DNA of 28,432 nt. Source: a virus. Location: positions 1 through 28,432 of the IMG/VR virus record IMGVR_UViG_3300031885_002887. One strand, written 5' to 3'. Shown here in pieces: positions 1-5,961 of this stretch (position 1 is the stretch's first letter; the number at the start of each line of letters is the position of its first letter). The notes under the pieces were generated by a model, which worked only from the letters and a program-made list of their open reading frames with translations, had not been told where the DNA came from and did not search any database. A program made the position numbers and the translations under genes.

Positions 1-1
1 C

Positions 2-90
2 GTCCATTATGTGGAGACAGTAGTTATGTTGAGTCGATCTCATTCTGTCCTGCAATTTGAAGGTTTTCGTCATGACGAACTCCGCATAAT
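2..90. repeat. RIT left terminal array (three ATTATG-type motifs)
   Basis: The outer inverted repeat GTCCATTATG is at 2-11. A second same-direction copy GTTATG is at 23-28, 17 bases from the first ATTATG (6-11). An oppositely oriented CATAAT is at 85-90, 79 bases from the first. This is probably a set of recombinase binding sites; the layout mirrors the right end. Confidence 0.7.
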
Positions 91-106
91 CTTCTGCGTT
101 GCCTGG

Positions 107-1117
107 TTACAGATTGCGCAGCCAGTCCATCAGCTGTTGGTTCGATTGCCACGAGGGCGTCCCGGGCTTTGGAGCCATTGGGGCTGCCTTTTCGAGGGCC
201 TGGCGCTTCATCTTGAGATCGGCGCTAGCGTAGATCGTGCAGGTCTTGACGTCGGCGTGCCCCAGGATGCCCTGTATGGCGGTCATGTCGTTACCCGACT
301 GAAGCAGGTGCATGGCCTTCGTGTGCCGCAGCACGTGGGGGCTGATCACCTCCGGCACACTGGATTGCTTCTGGTGAGCCTGCCTGCCGTACTTGGCGAT
401 GAGGTATCGCACACCCGATCGCGACAGACCCTGCCGCTGACGGTTGAAGAACAATGGTTCGTCGATGCGAGCCGGATCCTGCAGGCGATACTCGCGCATG
501 TGGTCCTCAAGAGCGCGTACAGTGTCGGCCATCAGTGGCACAACGCGCGTCTTGCGCCCCTTGCCCGTCAGCCGGACCTGCGCCGGCGTGTCCAGCCGCA
601 CGTCGCTGACGCGCAGATCGATGACCTCTTGCACGCGCGCGCCGGTGTCATACAGCACGCGAAGCAGCAGTGCATGCCTCCGGCCCTGAACAGTGGCGCA
701 GTCCGGCTGGGCCAAGAGGGTCGTCAGGTCCGCGGCTTCCAGATAGGCAACAGCTTTGCGTTCGTGCCTCTGGAACGGGATCGCCAAGACCTGTTGGCAC
801 TGCACCATGTGGTCGGGAGCCTCGCTCTGGAGGAAGCGGAAGAAGGCATGGATCGCCGCCAGCCGCTGATTGCGGGTACGACACGTGCAATGGCGCTGGG
901 TCTCGAGGTGGTTCAGGAACTCCAGGATGATCGCGACATTCAGTTGGTCCAGCCGGAGGCGGTCCGGCGACAGGCTGTGGCTCTCCTTGCAGTATCGCAG
1001 GAGCAGCGTGAACACGTCGCGATACGACGCGACAGTGTTGGGGCTGACGTTGCGATGGGCCGGGAGATAATCTCCGAGGAAGCGGGTCAAGTGTCGTGCG
1101 AAGTCGGTCGGTGTCAT
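107..1117 (-). CDS. ritC: Tyrosine recombinase, RIT third gene (RitC type)
   Basis: A 336-residue site-specific tyrosine recombinase acting on DNA. It has an N-terminal SAM-like core-binding domain (about residues 8-100) and a C-terminal catalytic domain (about 120-300). The catalytic set is visible: Arg161 in TGARVQE, Lys186 in GKGRK, His261 and Arg264 in HVLRHT, His287 in LGH, and the Tyr296 nucleophile in TIYASAD. The ATG at 1117 is preceded by GAAGGGA. It is the last of three recombinase genes, 12 bases after the second, so it is almost certainly cotranscribed with them. Its role in RIT movement is inferred; all three recombinases of such elements are generally kept intact, as here. It is not a convincing phage integrase because it lies inside the inverted repeats. 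Confidence 0.85.
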   Translation of the reverse strand: MTPTDFARHLTRFLGDYLPAHRNVSPNTVASYRDVFTLLLRYCKESHSLSPDRLRLDQLNVAIILEFLNHLETQRHCTCRTRNQRLAAIHAFFRFLQSEAPDHMVQCQQVLAIPFQRHERKAVAYLEAADLTTLLAQPDCATVQGRRHALLLRVLYDTGARVQEVIDLRVSDVRLDTPAQVRLTGKGRKTRVVPLMADTVRALEDHMREYRLQDPARIDEPLFFNRQRQGLSRSGVRYLIAKYGRQAHQKQSSVPEVISPHVLRHTKAMHLLQSGNDMTAIQGILGHADVKTCTIYASADLKMKRQALEKAAPMAPKPGTPSWQSNQQLMDWLRNL

Positions 1118-1129
1118 GAGAGATTCCCT

Positions 1130-2086
1130 TCAGGAACGAGTAGATTGTTGGAGGAACGATTCGAGCCGTGCGGTGATGTCGGGGAAGACGGCCGGTGTCA
1201 GGCGCAGGTATCGCTGCGTTCCCCGCAGGCTCTCATGGCCCAGATAGGCCACCAGCAACGGCAGCCGCGCGTTCAGGTCCTCGCCTTGGCGATACCATCG
1301 CTGAAGGCAGTGCACGGCGAATGTGTGCCGCAGATCATGGAGCCTGGGTCCCCGGCCGCGACCACCATGCGGAATGCCGCATTCTCGAAGTCCCCGGCGG
1401 AAGTAGAAGTAGATCGTTCGCTTGTCATACGACTGCCCCAGCGGATTGGGGAGCAGGACGGACTCGGGGCTTCCGAGGTTCATGGCCTTGACGTAGCGGC
1501 GCAGTCGCTCCGTGAGAGAAGCAGCCATGGGGACAAGACGGTCCTTGCGGAATTTGCCTTCCCGGATCGTCAGCACGCCGCGCTCCAGGTCAACGTCAGC
1601 GACGCGCAGCCGCAGCGCCTCGCCGACCCGCAGCCCGCAGCCGTACAGCAGACGGAACAACTCGGACATAACCAGTTGCCGTTCGGGGCTGCGAGAGTCG
1701 GGCCGCAACCGATCGACGGCCTCCAGGAGCTGGCGCACCTGGTGACGTGTGAAGATGTGCGGCATGTAGTCCAGGCGGACGATTCCGGTAAGCCTGGAGT
1801 CCGGAACATGGGCCCCGATGCCGCGACGGCGCAGGAAGATGGCGAACTGCCGGACCAGCAGCACGCGCGCCTTGTGTGTGCGGGGCCGCTCGTGCGGCTG
1901 CTTGGCGATGTATCGCTCGACTTGTTCACGCGAGAGTGCTCGATCAACGCATGGATGGATGCACAGCGAGCGGTCCAAGCGACGCAGCAGGGCCGCTCCC
2001 GTCACATATCGGCAGCCACAGGATCGCTTCTCCTGAATGAAGGCCGCGATCTCCGGGGCCAGTACACTGTCCATGATGTCACTCAT
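1130..2086 (-). CDS. ritB: Tyrosine recombinase, RIT second gene (RitB type)
   Basis: A 318-residue tyrosine recombinase with an intact catalytic set: Arg153 in CGLRVGE, Lys178 in REGKFRK, His250 and Arg253 in LHDLRHT, His284 in YLGHES and Tyr293 in TQRYLRL. The N-terminus (about 1-110) is the helical core-binding domain. I chose the ATG at 2086 rather than the upstream ATG at 2107 because GGAGGAGG sits 7 bases before it and it overlaps the end of the preceding recombinase gene by 8 bases, which suggests translational coupling. The insert between His-Arg and the final His (about residues 262-280) is longer than in simple XerC-type enzymes. Confidence 0.86.
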   Translation of the reverse strand: MSDIMDSVLAPEIAAFIQEKRSCGCRYVTGAALLRRLDRSLCIHPCVDRALSREQVERYIAKQPHERPRTHKARVLLVRQFAIFLRRRGIGAHVPDSRLTGIVRLDYMPHIFTRHQVRQLLEAVDRLRPDSRSPERQLVMSELFRLLYGCGLRVGEALRLRVADVDLERGVLTIREGKFRKDRLVPMAASLTERLRRYVKAMNLGSPESVLLPNPLGQSYDKRTIYFYFRRGLRECGIPHGGRGRGPRLHDLRHTFAVHCLQRWYRQGEDLNARLPLLVAYLGHESLRGTQRYLRLTPAVFPDITARLESFLQQSTRS

Positions 2087-3338
2087 GCAGCACCTCCTCC
2101 GGATCAAGCGCCGCGCGGCGAAGGTCGTTCACGTCGATGCGCAGATAGCGCCGCGTCGTCTCGGGCGCGAGGTGGCCTAGTGTGCCGGCAATCGTGTCGA
2201 TCGGCACCCCGGCCTCCAGAAGGCGGCTGGCAAGGGTGTGCCGCAGTGAATGCAGTCCGCGCCGTGACTGTGCCGACATCTGGATGCCGGCCCTGCGACG
2301 GTAGGAGGAGATAATCGAATGCAGATTGTTGTCCGGACCAAAGGGCTCAAAGGGAGCGTTGTGACGCACGAAGACGTGCCGGTCGCTCGTCATCGGCCGC
2401 CCATGGCGCAGGTAATCGATGATCGCCTCGCCGACCTCTTCGGCCAGTGGCAACTCCAGTGGCACCCCGGTCTTCGCCTGGACAACGTGGATGCAGTTGT
2501 GCTCCCAGTCCAGATGATCGAGGGTCAGGTCGCGGATGTCGCCGACGCGCAGCCCCAGCCGGGCGGCCAGGAGGAGGATGGCGTAGTCGCGCTTGCCCAG
2601 AGGGGAAGCGCGATCAACGACCGACAGGAGCGACTGCACATCCTGGGCCGTCCAGATCGTCGGCAGCCGTTCGCTGCCGTATACCCGAACCTTCGGCACA
2701 GCCTCGACAATCGCCCCGTCGACAGCGCCCTGGATGCACAGGTAGCGAAGGAAGGACCGCATGAGATAGACCACTCGGGCAAGGGTTCGGGGTCGAATCT
2801 GCGTCAGCAGGCCGACGTACGTCGACAAGATCGCCGCAGTGATGTCGCGTGCGGACGCCACGCCACGGGAGTCAAGGAAGCCGAGGAACCGTCGAATGTT
2901 GCCCTGGTTGACGCGGAGGCTCCGCGGTGCCAGCCGATGCTCGTTGCGGCAGAACTGCTCGTAACCATCGAGGAGATGCTCCCAGTACGCCGACAGCGAC
3001 ATCCTGCGGCCCCTGCCGCGCCGCCGCTGAAAGCAGCCGTGCAAAGCGACTTCGGTGAGCATGCGCATTGCCGCGCGAATGTGGCGTTGCGATGCCCGCA
3101 ACGCTTCGTCGCCAGCATCGGGCAAGCCACGATGCGTCAGATATCGTTCCACCGCCTCGACGGTGAACCTGCCTGCGGCATCGCTCTGCTGGACGAATCG
3201 GACGAAGGAGTTCCATATCCCACGGTAGTTGTGGATGGCCTTCGCACAGTAACCAAGCTGCTTCAAACGCTCCATCGTCTGCTCCACCAGCGTCTCCAAC
3301 GACTGGTCCGGCTGCTTACACCCGTTCTGATGTTCCAT
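2079..3338 (-). CDS. ritA: Tyrosine recombinase, RIT first gene (RitA type)
   Basis: A 419-residue tyrosine recombinase, the longest of the trio, as is usual for RitA. It has an extended N-terminus (about 1-110), a core-binding domain (about 115-210) and a catalytic domain (about 228-405). Catalytic residues are Arg264 in LGLRVGD, Lys289 in QAKTG, His363 and Arg366 in LHSLRHT, His389 in LGHL and Tyr398 in RRYLRI. I prefer the ATG at 3338, with GGAG upstream, over a GTG ten codons earlier. It is first in the three-gene unit, so its promoter should lie between here and the right end of the element (3339-3488), which also carries the subterminal motifs. That arrangement would let recombinase binding repress transcription, but this is inference. 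Confidence 0.86.
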   Translation of the reverse strand: MEHQNGCKQPDQSLETLVEQTMERLKQLGYCAKAIHNYRGIWNSFVRFVQQSDAAGRFTVEAVERYLTHRGLPDAGDEALRASQRHIRAAMRMLTEVALHGCFQRRRGRGRRMSLSAYWEHLLDGYEQFCRNEHRLAPRSLRVNQGNIRRFLGFLDSRGVASARDITAAILSTYVGLLTQIRPRTLARVVYLMRSFLRYLCIQGAVDGAIVEAVPKVRVYGSERLPTIWTAQDVQSLLSVVDRASPLGKRDYAILLLAARLGLRVGDIRDLTLDHLDWEHNCIHVVQAKTGVPLELPLAEEVGEAIIDYLRHGRPMTSDRHVFVRHNAPFEPFGPDNNLHSIISSYRRRAGIQMSAQSRRGLHSLRHTLASRLLEAGVPIDTIAGTLGHLAPETTRRYLRIDVNDLRRAALDPEEVLHE

Positions 3339-3400
3339 GACATGGTCTCCAGGAAAGCGGGCCGCCACCGTGGCCGCCCAGGAGGACCATTGTCGCCGAG

Positions 3401-3488
3401 ATTATGTGCAGTGTTTTGCCATCAAATGCCCGCCATTCCGATGAATCCCTCGTCAACTGCGCATAATCACCTACTGCGCATAATGGAC
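3401..3488. repeat. RIT right terminal array (three ATTATG-type motifs)
   Basis: The outer inverted repeat CATAATGGAC is at 3479-3488. A second same-direction CATAAT is at 3462-3467, exactly 17 bases from the first. An oppositely oriented ATTATG is at 3401-3406, 78 bases from the first. This mirrors the left end, where the spacings are 17 and 79. Confidence 0.7.
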
Positions 3489-3776
3489 CCCGCAGCTTAC
3501 GTTCACGCGGTGGCCTTTGGCCTCCAGCGTCCTGAGCACCTCGGCGACCTGCGCCAGGCCTTCCGGCCCGCGGAGGATGGGGCTTACAATCTCGCAGGCG
3601 TGCTCGCCGTGGTTGCTGCGAATCGAGCCGTCGCGTTCGGCCTTCCAGCCCTCCGGCAGGTACGGAACCTGGATTCCGTAGTGGTAGGAGCCAATCCGCA
3701 GGCCATCGTTCTGGAGGGCGCTCTCCGGCGCTGTCGTTTCTATCTCGATTCCAAATGTCATCTCGTTTGCGTTCAT
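3471..3776 (-). pseudogene. Amidoligase_2-like protein, 3' end cut off by the RIT element
   Basis: The 101-residue product opens with MTFGIEIETTAP, continues with DGSI, EIVSPIL and GLAQVAEVL, and ends NVSCGVHYAQ. This order matches the N-terminal half of the Amidoligase_2 family (ATP-grasp-like/glutamine synthetase-like COOH-NH2 ligases), where Glu residues near the start and a Cys-Gly-x-His-x-His motif belong to the active site. The last residues (from about Val-His) are read from the RIT inverted repeat, so the natural protein stops being encoded at the Cys-Gly of that motif. The ATG at 3776 has GAAGGAG upstream. Full-length relatives are about 250-350 residues, so this copy is presumably inactive. 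The missing part should lie beyond position 1. Phage amidoligases may modify peptides or cell wall; the substrate is unknown. Confidence 0.72.
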
Positions 3777-3798
3777 GTTTTTCTCCTTCGCTGTTGGT

Positions 3799-3843
3799 CA
3801 CATCAGGCCCGATTCATGCGAACATGCCAAGGGGAAAACATGC
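3799..3843 (-). promoter_or_regulatory. Leader block copy 1, upstream of amidoligase gene
   Basis: Read on the plus strand, CACATCAGGCC (3799-3809) and GCCAAGGG (3826-3833) are separated by 16 bases, followed by ACATGC (3838-3843). The same two words with the same 16-base gap lie upstream of the gene starting at 5567. It starts 23 bases before the amidoligase ATG. It may be an operator, promoter part or leader RNA motif; no clean sigma70 -10 box is seen. Confidence 0.5.
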
Positions 3844-3900
3844 TTAAATCAAGTATTTACAAGATGTTAGGTTGGGTAGCCTGGCGGGATTGGCCCATGC

Positions 3901-3920
3901 AAAAGCCGCTCCATTGCGGC
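3901..3920 (-). terminator. Intrinsic terminator, minus strand
   Basis: GCCGC (3905-3909) pairs with GCGGC (3916-3920) around a 6-base loop, and reading on the minus strand it is followed by TTTT. It sits downstream of the five-gene minus operon and just after a stronger hairpin at 3959-3982. Confidence 0.5.
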
Positions 3921-3958
3921 GCGTTGGGCGGGGTAAATCGGCTGGGTCCAAGAGAGAA

Positions 3959-3982
3959 CCCCGGTCCTGGGAAGGACCGGGG
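3959..3982 (-). terminator. Strong hairpin after the minus-strand operon
   Basis: CCCCGGTCC (3959-3967) pairs perfectly with GGACCGGGG (3974-3982), loop 6 bases. On the minus strand the tail is TTCTCTCTT, only partly T-rich. It lies 22 bases after the stop of the last operon gene, the expected place for a terminator. With the hairpin at 3901-3920 it forms a tandem pair. Confidence 0.55.
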
Positions 3983-4004
3983 TGGAGGAGGCGCTGAAGT
4001 GATG

Positions 4005-4187
4005 CTACTGCTGGCGGACGGGCCGGCGCAGCCGCGCCGCGCTACGGACGCGGATGGCCCGCTTGGTCTGCGTGTTGACCGCGTCCCAGCCGCCATAGGG
4101 ACTCTCGCCCGTAATGAGGATGGGCACGATCCTGCCGCTGACCTTCGCCGCGTAGACGCCGCCGATGGTGATCTCGTTCTTCTTCAT
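4005..4187 (-). CDS. Small conserved 'VYxAKV' protein
   Basis: A 60-residue basic protein, MKKNEITIGGVYAAKVSG..., ending in the Arg-rich stretch RVRSAARLRRPVR. Its opening (I-x-IG-x-VY-x-AKV-x-G, then a P-V/I-x-I strand) is the same pattern as residues 1-30 of the HARE-HTH protein three genes up the window, so the two share a small beta-rich module. I recall similar stand-alone peptides from Planctomycetota mobile regions, with no known function. It starts 3 bases after the preceding gene with AAAGGAGG upstream and is the last gene of the operon, directly before two terminator hairpins. The charged C-terminus could bind nucleic acid, but nothing shows this. Confidence 0.7.
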   Translation of the reverse strand: MKKNEITIGGVYAAKVSGRIVPILITGESPYGGWDAVNTQTKRAIRVRSAARLRRPVRQQ

Positions 4188-4190
4188 GGT

Positions 4191-4415
4191 CTACTTGACC
4201 TCCTTTCCGACGGGATGGCCGTAGGTCTTGCCGTCATCGGACGGGATGGCCGAGTCCTCGGCGACGATGTAGATGGTGGCGGCGTCGGCATCGATGCGCA
4301 GTCCATCCTCGGCATCGAGGCAGCCGGACATGGAACAGACATCCGGGAACACCAGCGCTATCTTATAGTCGCCGGGGAGGCATTGCAGTCTCTGGATCAG
4401 TTCGGCGGTCGTCAT
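4191..4415 (-). CDS. Hypothetical small acidic protein
   Basis: A 74-residue acidic protein beginning MTTAELIQRLQCLPGDYKI, then a hydrophobic IALVFPDV strand and a DADAATIYIVAED segment. The opening resembles many short phage proteins of the 'TTxELIxxLxxLPxDxxV' type, where an N-terminal helix precedes a beta sheet; I do not know a function for them. The start is set by AAGGAGG before the ATG, and it lies 3 bases from both neighbours, so it is translated as part of the operon. No membrane segment or metal motif is present. Confidence 0.65.
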   Translation of the reverse strand: MTTAELIQRLQCLPGDYKIALVFPDVCSMSGCLDAEDGLRIDADAATIYIVAEDSAIPSDDGKTYGHPVGKEVK

Positions 4416-4418
4416 GGC

Positions 4419-5018
4419 TTACTTGGCCTCCTTCCCGGCGGCGGTCAACTCGAAGTGGCCCCGCTCGGTCTTGCGGAACCGGCTCTCGCTGCCCTTGACG
4501 GCTATCTCGCGGATGATGGCCGCGTAGATGGTCGCCGCCGGCGTCTTGCCGCCGGTCTTCCACAGGCCCTTCTCCAGCATCCGCGCGACCATGTCGGCGG
4601 TGTTCATCGGCTCGCCGGCCTCGGCCAGGACTTGCGCCGCGGCATCCAGCCCGCCGGGCTTCCGCTCCTTGGCGGGCTTGTCGGCCTTGGGCTGGCCCTT
4701 CTTGCCGGTCTTGGCGCCGGGTTCAATGAGCGCCGTCACCGCGTATTCGGCCTGCGAGGACTTCTTCCGCTTGCCCGTTGCCTTCGCTTCCGGGGCGGTC
4801 AGGTCGCGCTCCTTGGGCGTGCGCCGGGCCTGCCACTGCTCGACCGTCTCGCCGTCGCCCTTGATGGAGTCCGTGCTGAACTTGACCGTCGCGCCGCTGG
4901 GCATGACGGCGCCCTCGTAGCGCCCGTGCCCCAGCGACTTGTCGATCCGCACCGGCAGGAACGTCCCGCCGACCTTCGCGCTGTACACCAGTCCGATTTG
5001 AATCTGCTTCTTTGCCAT
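4419..5018 (-). CDS. HARE-HTH domain protein with N-terminal VYxAKV module
   Basis: A 199-residue protein in three parts. Residues 1-55 are a small beta module (IQIGLVYSAKVGG...) like the 60-residue protein at the end of the operon. Residues about 56-118 are a low-complexity Lys/Ala/Pro-rich linker. Residues about 118-195 are a HARE-HTH winged-helix domain, recognised by AAQVLAEAGEPMNTADMV, then KGLWKTGGKTPAATIYAAI and SRFRKTERGHFELT. HARE-HTH domains occur in ASXL, HB1 and restriction-type proteins and are thought to read modified or particular DNA. The ATG at 5018 has AAGGAG upstream. As the only recognisable DNA-binding protein in the minus operon, it is a candidate regulator or DNA-modification sensor of the phage. 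Confidence 0.75.
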   Translation of the reverse strand: MAKKQIQIGLVYSAKVGGTFLPVRIDKSLGHGRYEGAVMPSGATVKFSTDSIKGDGETVEQWQARRTPKERDLTAPEAKATGKRKKSSQAEYAVTALIEPGAKTGKKGQPKADKPAKERKPGGLDAAAQVLAEAGEPMNTADMVARMLEKGLWKTGGKTPAATIYAAIIREIAVKGSESRFRKTERGHFELTAAGKEAK

Positions 5019-5038
5019 GGTGCTGCTCCTTGTGTTTG

Positions 5039-5051
5039 GTCCCTTAGGGAC
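5039..5051. other. Short palindrome in the operon gap
   Basis: GTCCC-TTA-GGGAC lies in the 39-base gap between two minus-strand genes, just before the ribosome binding site of the HARE-HTH gene. It could be an operator half-site or a small attenuating hairpin. Five base pairs is weak evidence. Confidence 0.25.
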
Positions 5052-5057
5052 GGTTGG

Positions 5058-5336
5058 TCACAGTCCCAGCTCTTCCGCGAGCCGGGTTTGCTGCTCGTAT
5101 CCGCCGAGCAACTCCACGAGCTGCTCGGAAAACCATTCGACCTCTTTGTTGACGGCGGGGTTTCGGGTGCTGACCGGCTGGAGGTACGAGATGATTGCTG
5201 CTACCGCGTGCGGGCTGACCTGCTCGCGTATGGCGTCGAACAGCCCGCTCTCGTCATTCTCCGGCACGGTCACGCGGACCTTCTTTCCCTTGACCTCGGC
5301 CTCGTATGTCTCCGGTCTTCTTCGTTGGCGCTTCAT
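5058..5336 (-). CDS. Hypothetical 92-residue protein
   Basis: The protein starts MKRQRRRPETYEAEVKGKKVRVTVPEND, a basic tail leading into a short beta hairpin, followed by mostly helical sequence (FDAIREQVSPHAVAAIISYLQ, then EVEWFSEQLVELLGG). It is soluble by composition, with no Cys pairs or known catalytic motif. The ATG at 5336 is preceded by CAGGAGACC and lies 15 bases after the upstream gene. I do not recognise the family. Position in the early-type minus operon suggests a host-takeover or regulatory role, but that rests on context only. Confidence 0.65.
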   Translation of the reverse strand: MKRQRRRPETYEAEVKGKKVRVTVPENDESGLFDAIREQVSPHAVAAIISYLQPVSTRNPAVNKEVEWFSEQLVELLGGYEQQTRLAEELGL

Positions 5337-5351
5337 GGTCGGTCTCCTGGG

Positions 5352-5567
5352 TTAGCGGCTCTTTACGATGCAAATCTGGAACGTGCTGCCGTCGGCGGTA
5401 TGGACTACGACGCCGCGGTTGTTGGTGAGGAGGCCCGCCTCCTCGAACGTCTGGACTCTGGCGATCTCCGGGGCGGCCTCGACGTAGAAGCCGCGCCCAG
5501 GGTCCAGCACCCGCGTGTCGTCCTGGAGCAGTTCGTACAGCATGGTTTCAAATTCGTTCTCGTTCAT
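5352..5567 (-). CDS. Hypothetical 71-residue protein, first gene of minus operon
   Basis: The protein begins MNENEFETMLYELLQDDTRV and ends FQICIVKSR; it is acidic at the front with a short beta-rich back half. The start at 5567 is chosen over longer in-frame starts because GAAGGAG lies 8 bases before it and the longer version would run through the conserved leader block. It is the promoter-proximal gene of the operon. Its upstream region shares two sequence words, in the same spacing, with that of the amidoligase gene, so both are probably under the same control. Function unknown. Confidence 0.65.
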   Translation of the reverse strand: MNENEFETMLYELLQDDTRVLDPGRGFYVEAAPEIARVQTFEEAGLLTNNRGVVVHTADGSTFQICIVKSR

Positions 5568-5700
5568 GGTCGTCTCCTTCGTGTTTTGCGTTTCGATGTT
5601 CATGACCACATCAGGCCATGGTTTTCCGACCCCGCCAAGGGAATCCCCGGAAACACATGCATATTTTCGCATACGACATGCTTCGAAGGGGCCAACACTT
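5568..5700. promoter_or_regulatory. Divergent control region between minus operon and late genes, with leader block copy 2
   Basis: This 133-base gap separates the minus-strand operon from the plus-strand terminase genes. It holds the second leader block: CACATCAGGCC at 5607-5617 and GCCAAGGG at 5634-5641, 16 bases apart as in copy 1. It also has an AT-richer patch at about 5655-5685 with repeated ATGC/GCAT words (CACATGCATA, TCGCATACGACATGC) that may bind a regulator. GAAGGGG about 9 bases before 5701 is the ribosome binding site for the first late gene. No confident -35/-10 pair is seen in either direction. Confidence 0.5.
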
Positions 5701-5961
5701 ATGACCGATAGTGAAGATTCCGCAAGAATTGTTCCACCGGTGGATACGCCCCCCGGCCAAGCCGGCGGACCCGGGGCGGTAAACCCCGCGGCGCTGACCG
5801 TCGCCCATCTCGCGCGGATGCTGGCCGTGCCGGAGGAAACCATCCGCCGGCACCTGGCGGCGGGCGCCCCGGCCGGCGCGGATGGCCGCGTACACCTGGT
5901 CCACTACGCCGCGTGGCTGAACAAGGAGCTGGCGTCTTTGGGGGAAAACGATGGCGATTGA
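5701..5961 (+). CDS. Small HTH protein, probable small-terminase-like DNA-binding protein
   Basis: An 86-residue protein with a Pro/Gly-rich front (1-30) and a helix-turn-helix-like part: LTVAHLARMLAVPEETIRRH, then AAGAPAGADGRVHLVHYAAW. This looks like MerR/excisionase-type HTH folds. It overlaps the large terminase gene by 11 bases and precedes it, the classical place of a small terminase subunit, which recognises phage DNA for packaging. The segment at residues 48-77 closely resembles residues 29-61 of the large terminase itself, so the two appear to share a duplicated DNA-reading module. It is shorter than typical small terminases, so the role is inferred from position. Confidence 0.6.
   Translation: MTDSEDSARIVPPVDTPPGQAGGPGAVNPAALTVAHLARMLAVPEETIRRHLAAGAPAGADGRVHLVHYAAWLNKELASLGENDGD

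Larger units (their letters stand above)
2..3488 (-). mobile_element. Recombinase-in-Trio (RIT) element
   Basis: Three tyrosine recombinases of different subfamilies lie in a row on the minus strand. The first two overlap by 8 bases and the second and third are 12 bases apart, which is the hallmark organisation of RIT elements (ritA-ritB-ritC). The ends are a perfect inverted repeat, GTCCATTATG at 2-11 and CATAATGGAC at 3479-3488. Behind each end are two more copies of the same ATTATG-type motif at nearly mirrored spacing. The element interrupts the amidoligase-like gene to its right. No cargo gene is present besides the recombinases, as is usual for RIT. The boundaries are read from the inverted repeats; the exact crossover bases cannot be fixed without an empty site. 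Confidence 0.85.

Noticed and set aside
107-3338. The recombinases as the prophage's own integrase
   Set aside because: Three in tandem inside one pair of inverted repeats that break a phage gene identify a separate RIT element.
3316-3801. 161-residue minus-strand frame overlapping the amidoligase start and the RIT right end
   Set aside because: It crosses the element boundary and is Arg/Pro-rich; the 3471-3776 frame has the Amidoligase_2 signature and the better ribosome binding site.
3820-3835. Sigma54-type promoter (TTGGCAT...CGCAT) in leader block copy 1
   Set aside because: The -12 part is not kept in copy 2, where only the outer words and spacing are conserved.
11-5711. Very long plus-strand reading frames (11-2314 and 2319-5711) opposite the recombinases and small genes
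   Set aside because: They mirror true minus-strand genes with clear catalytic motifs and ribosome binding sites; high GC leaves the opposite frame open. Their products have no domain and they run through intergenic hairpins.
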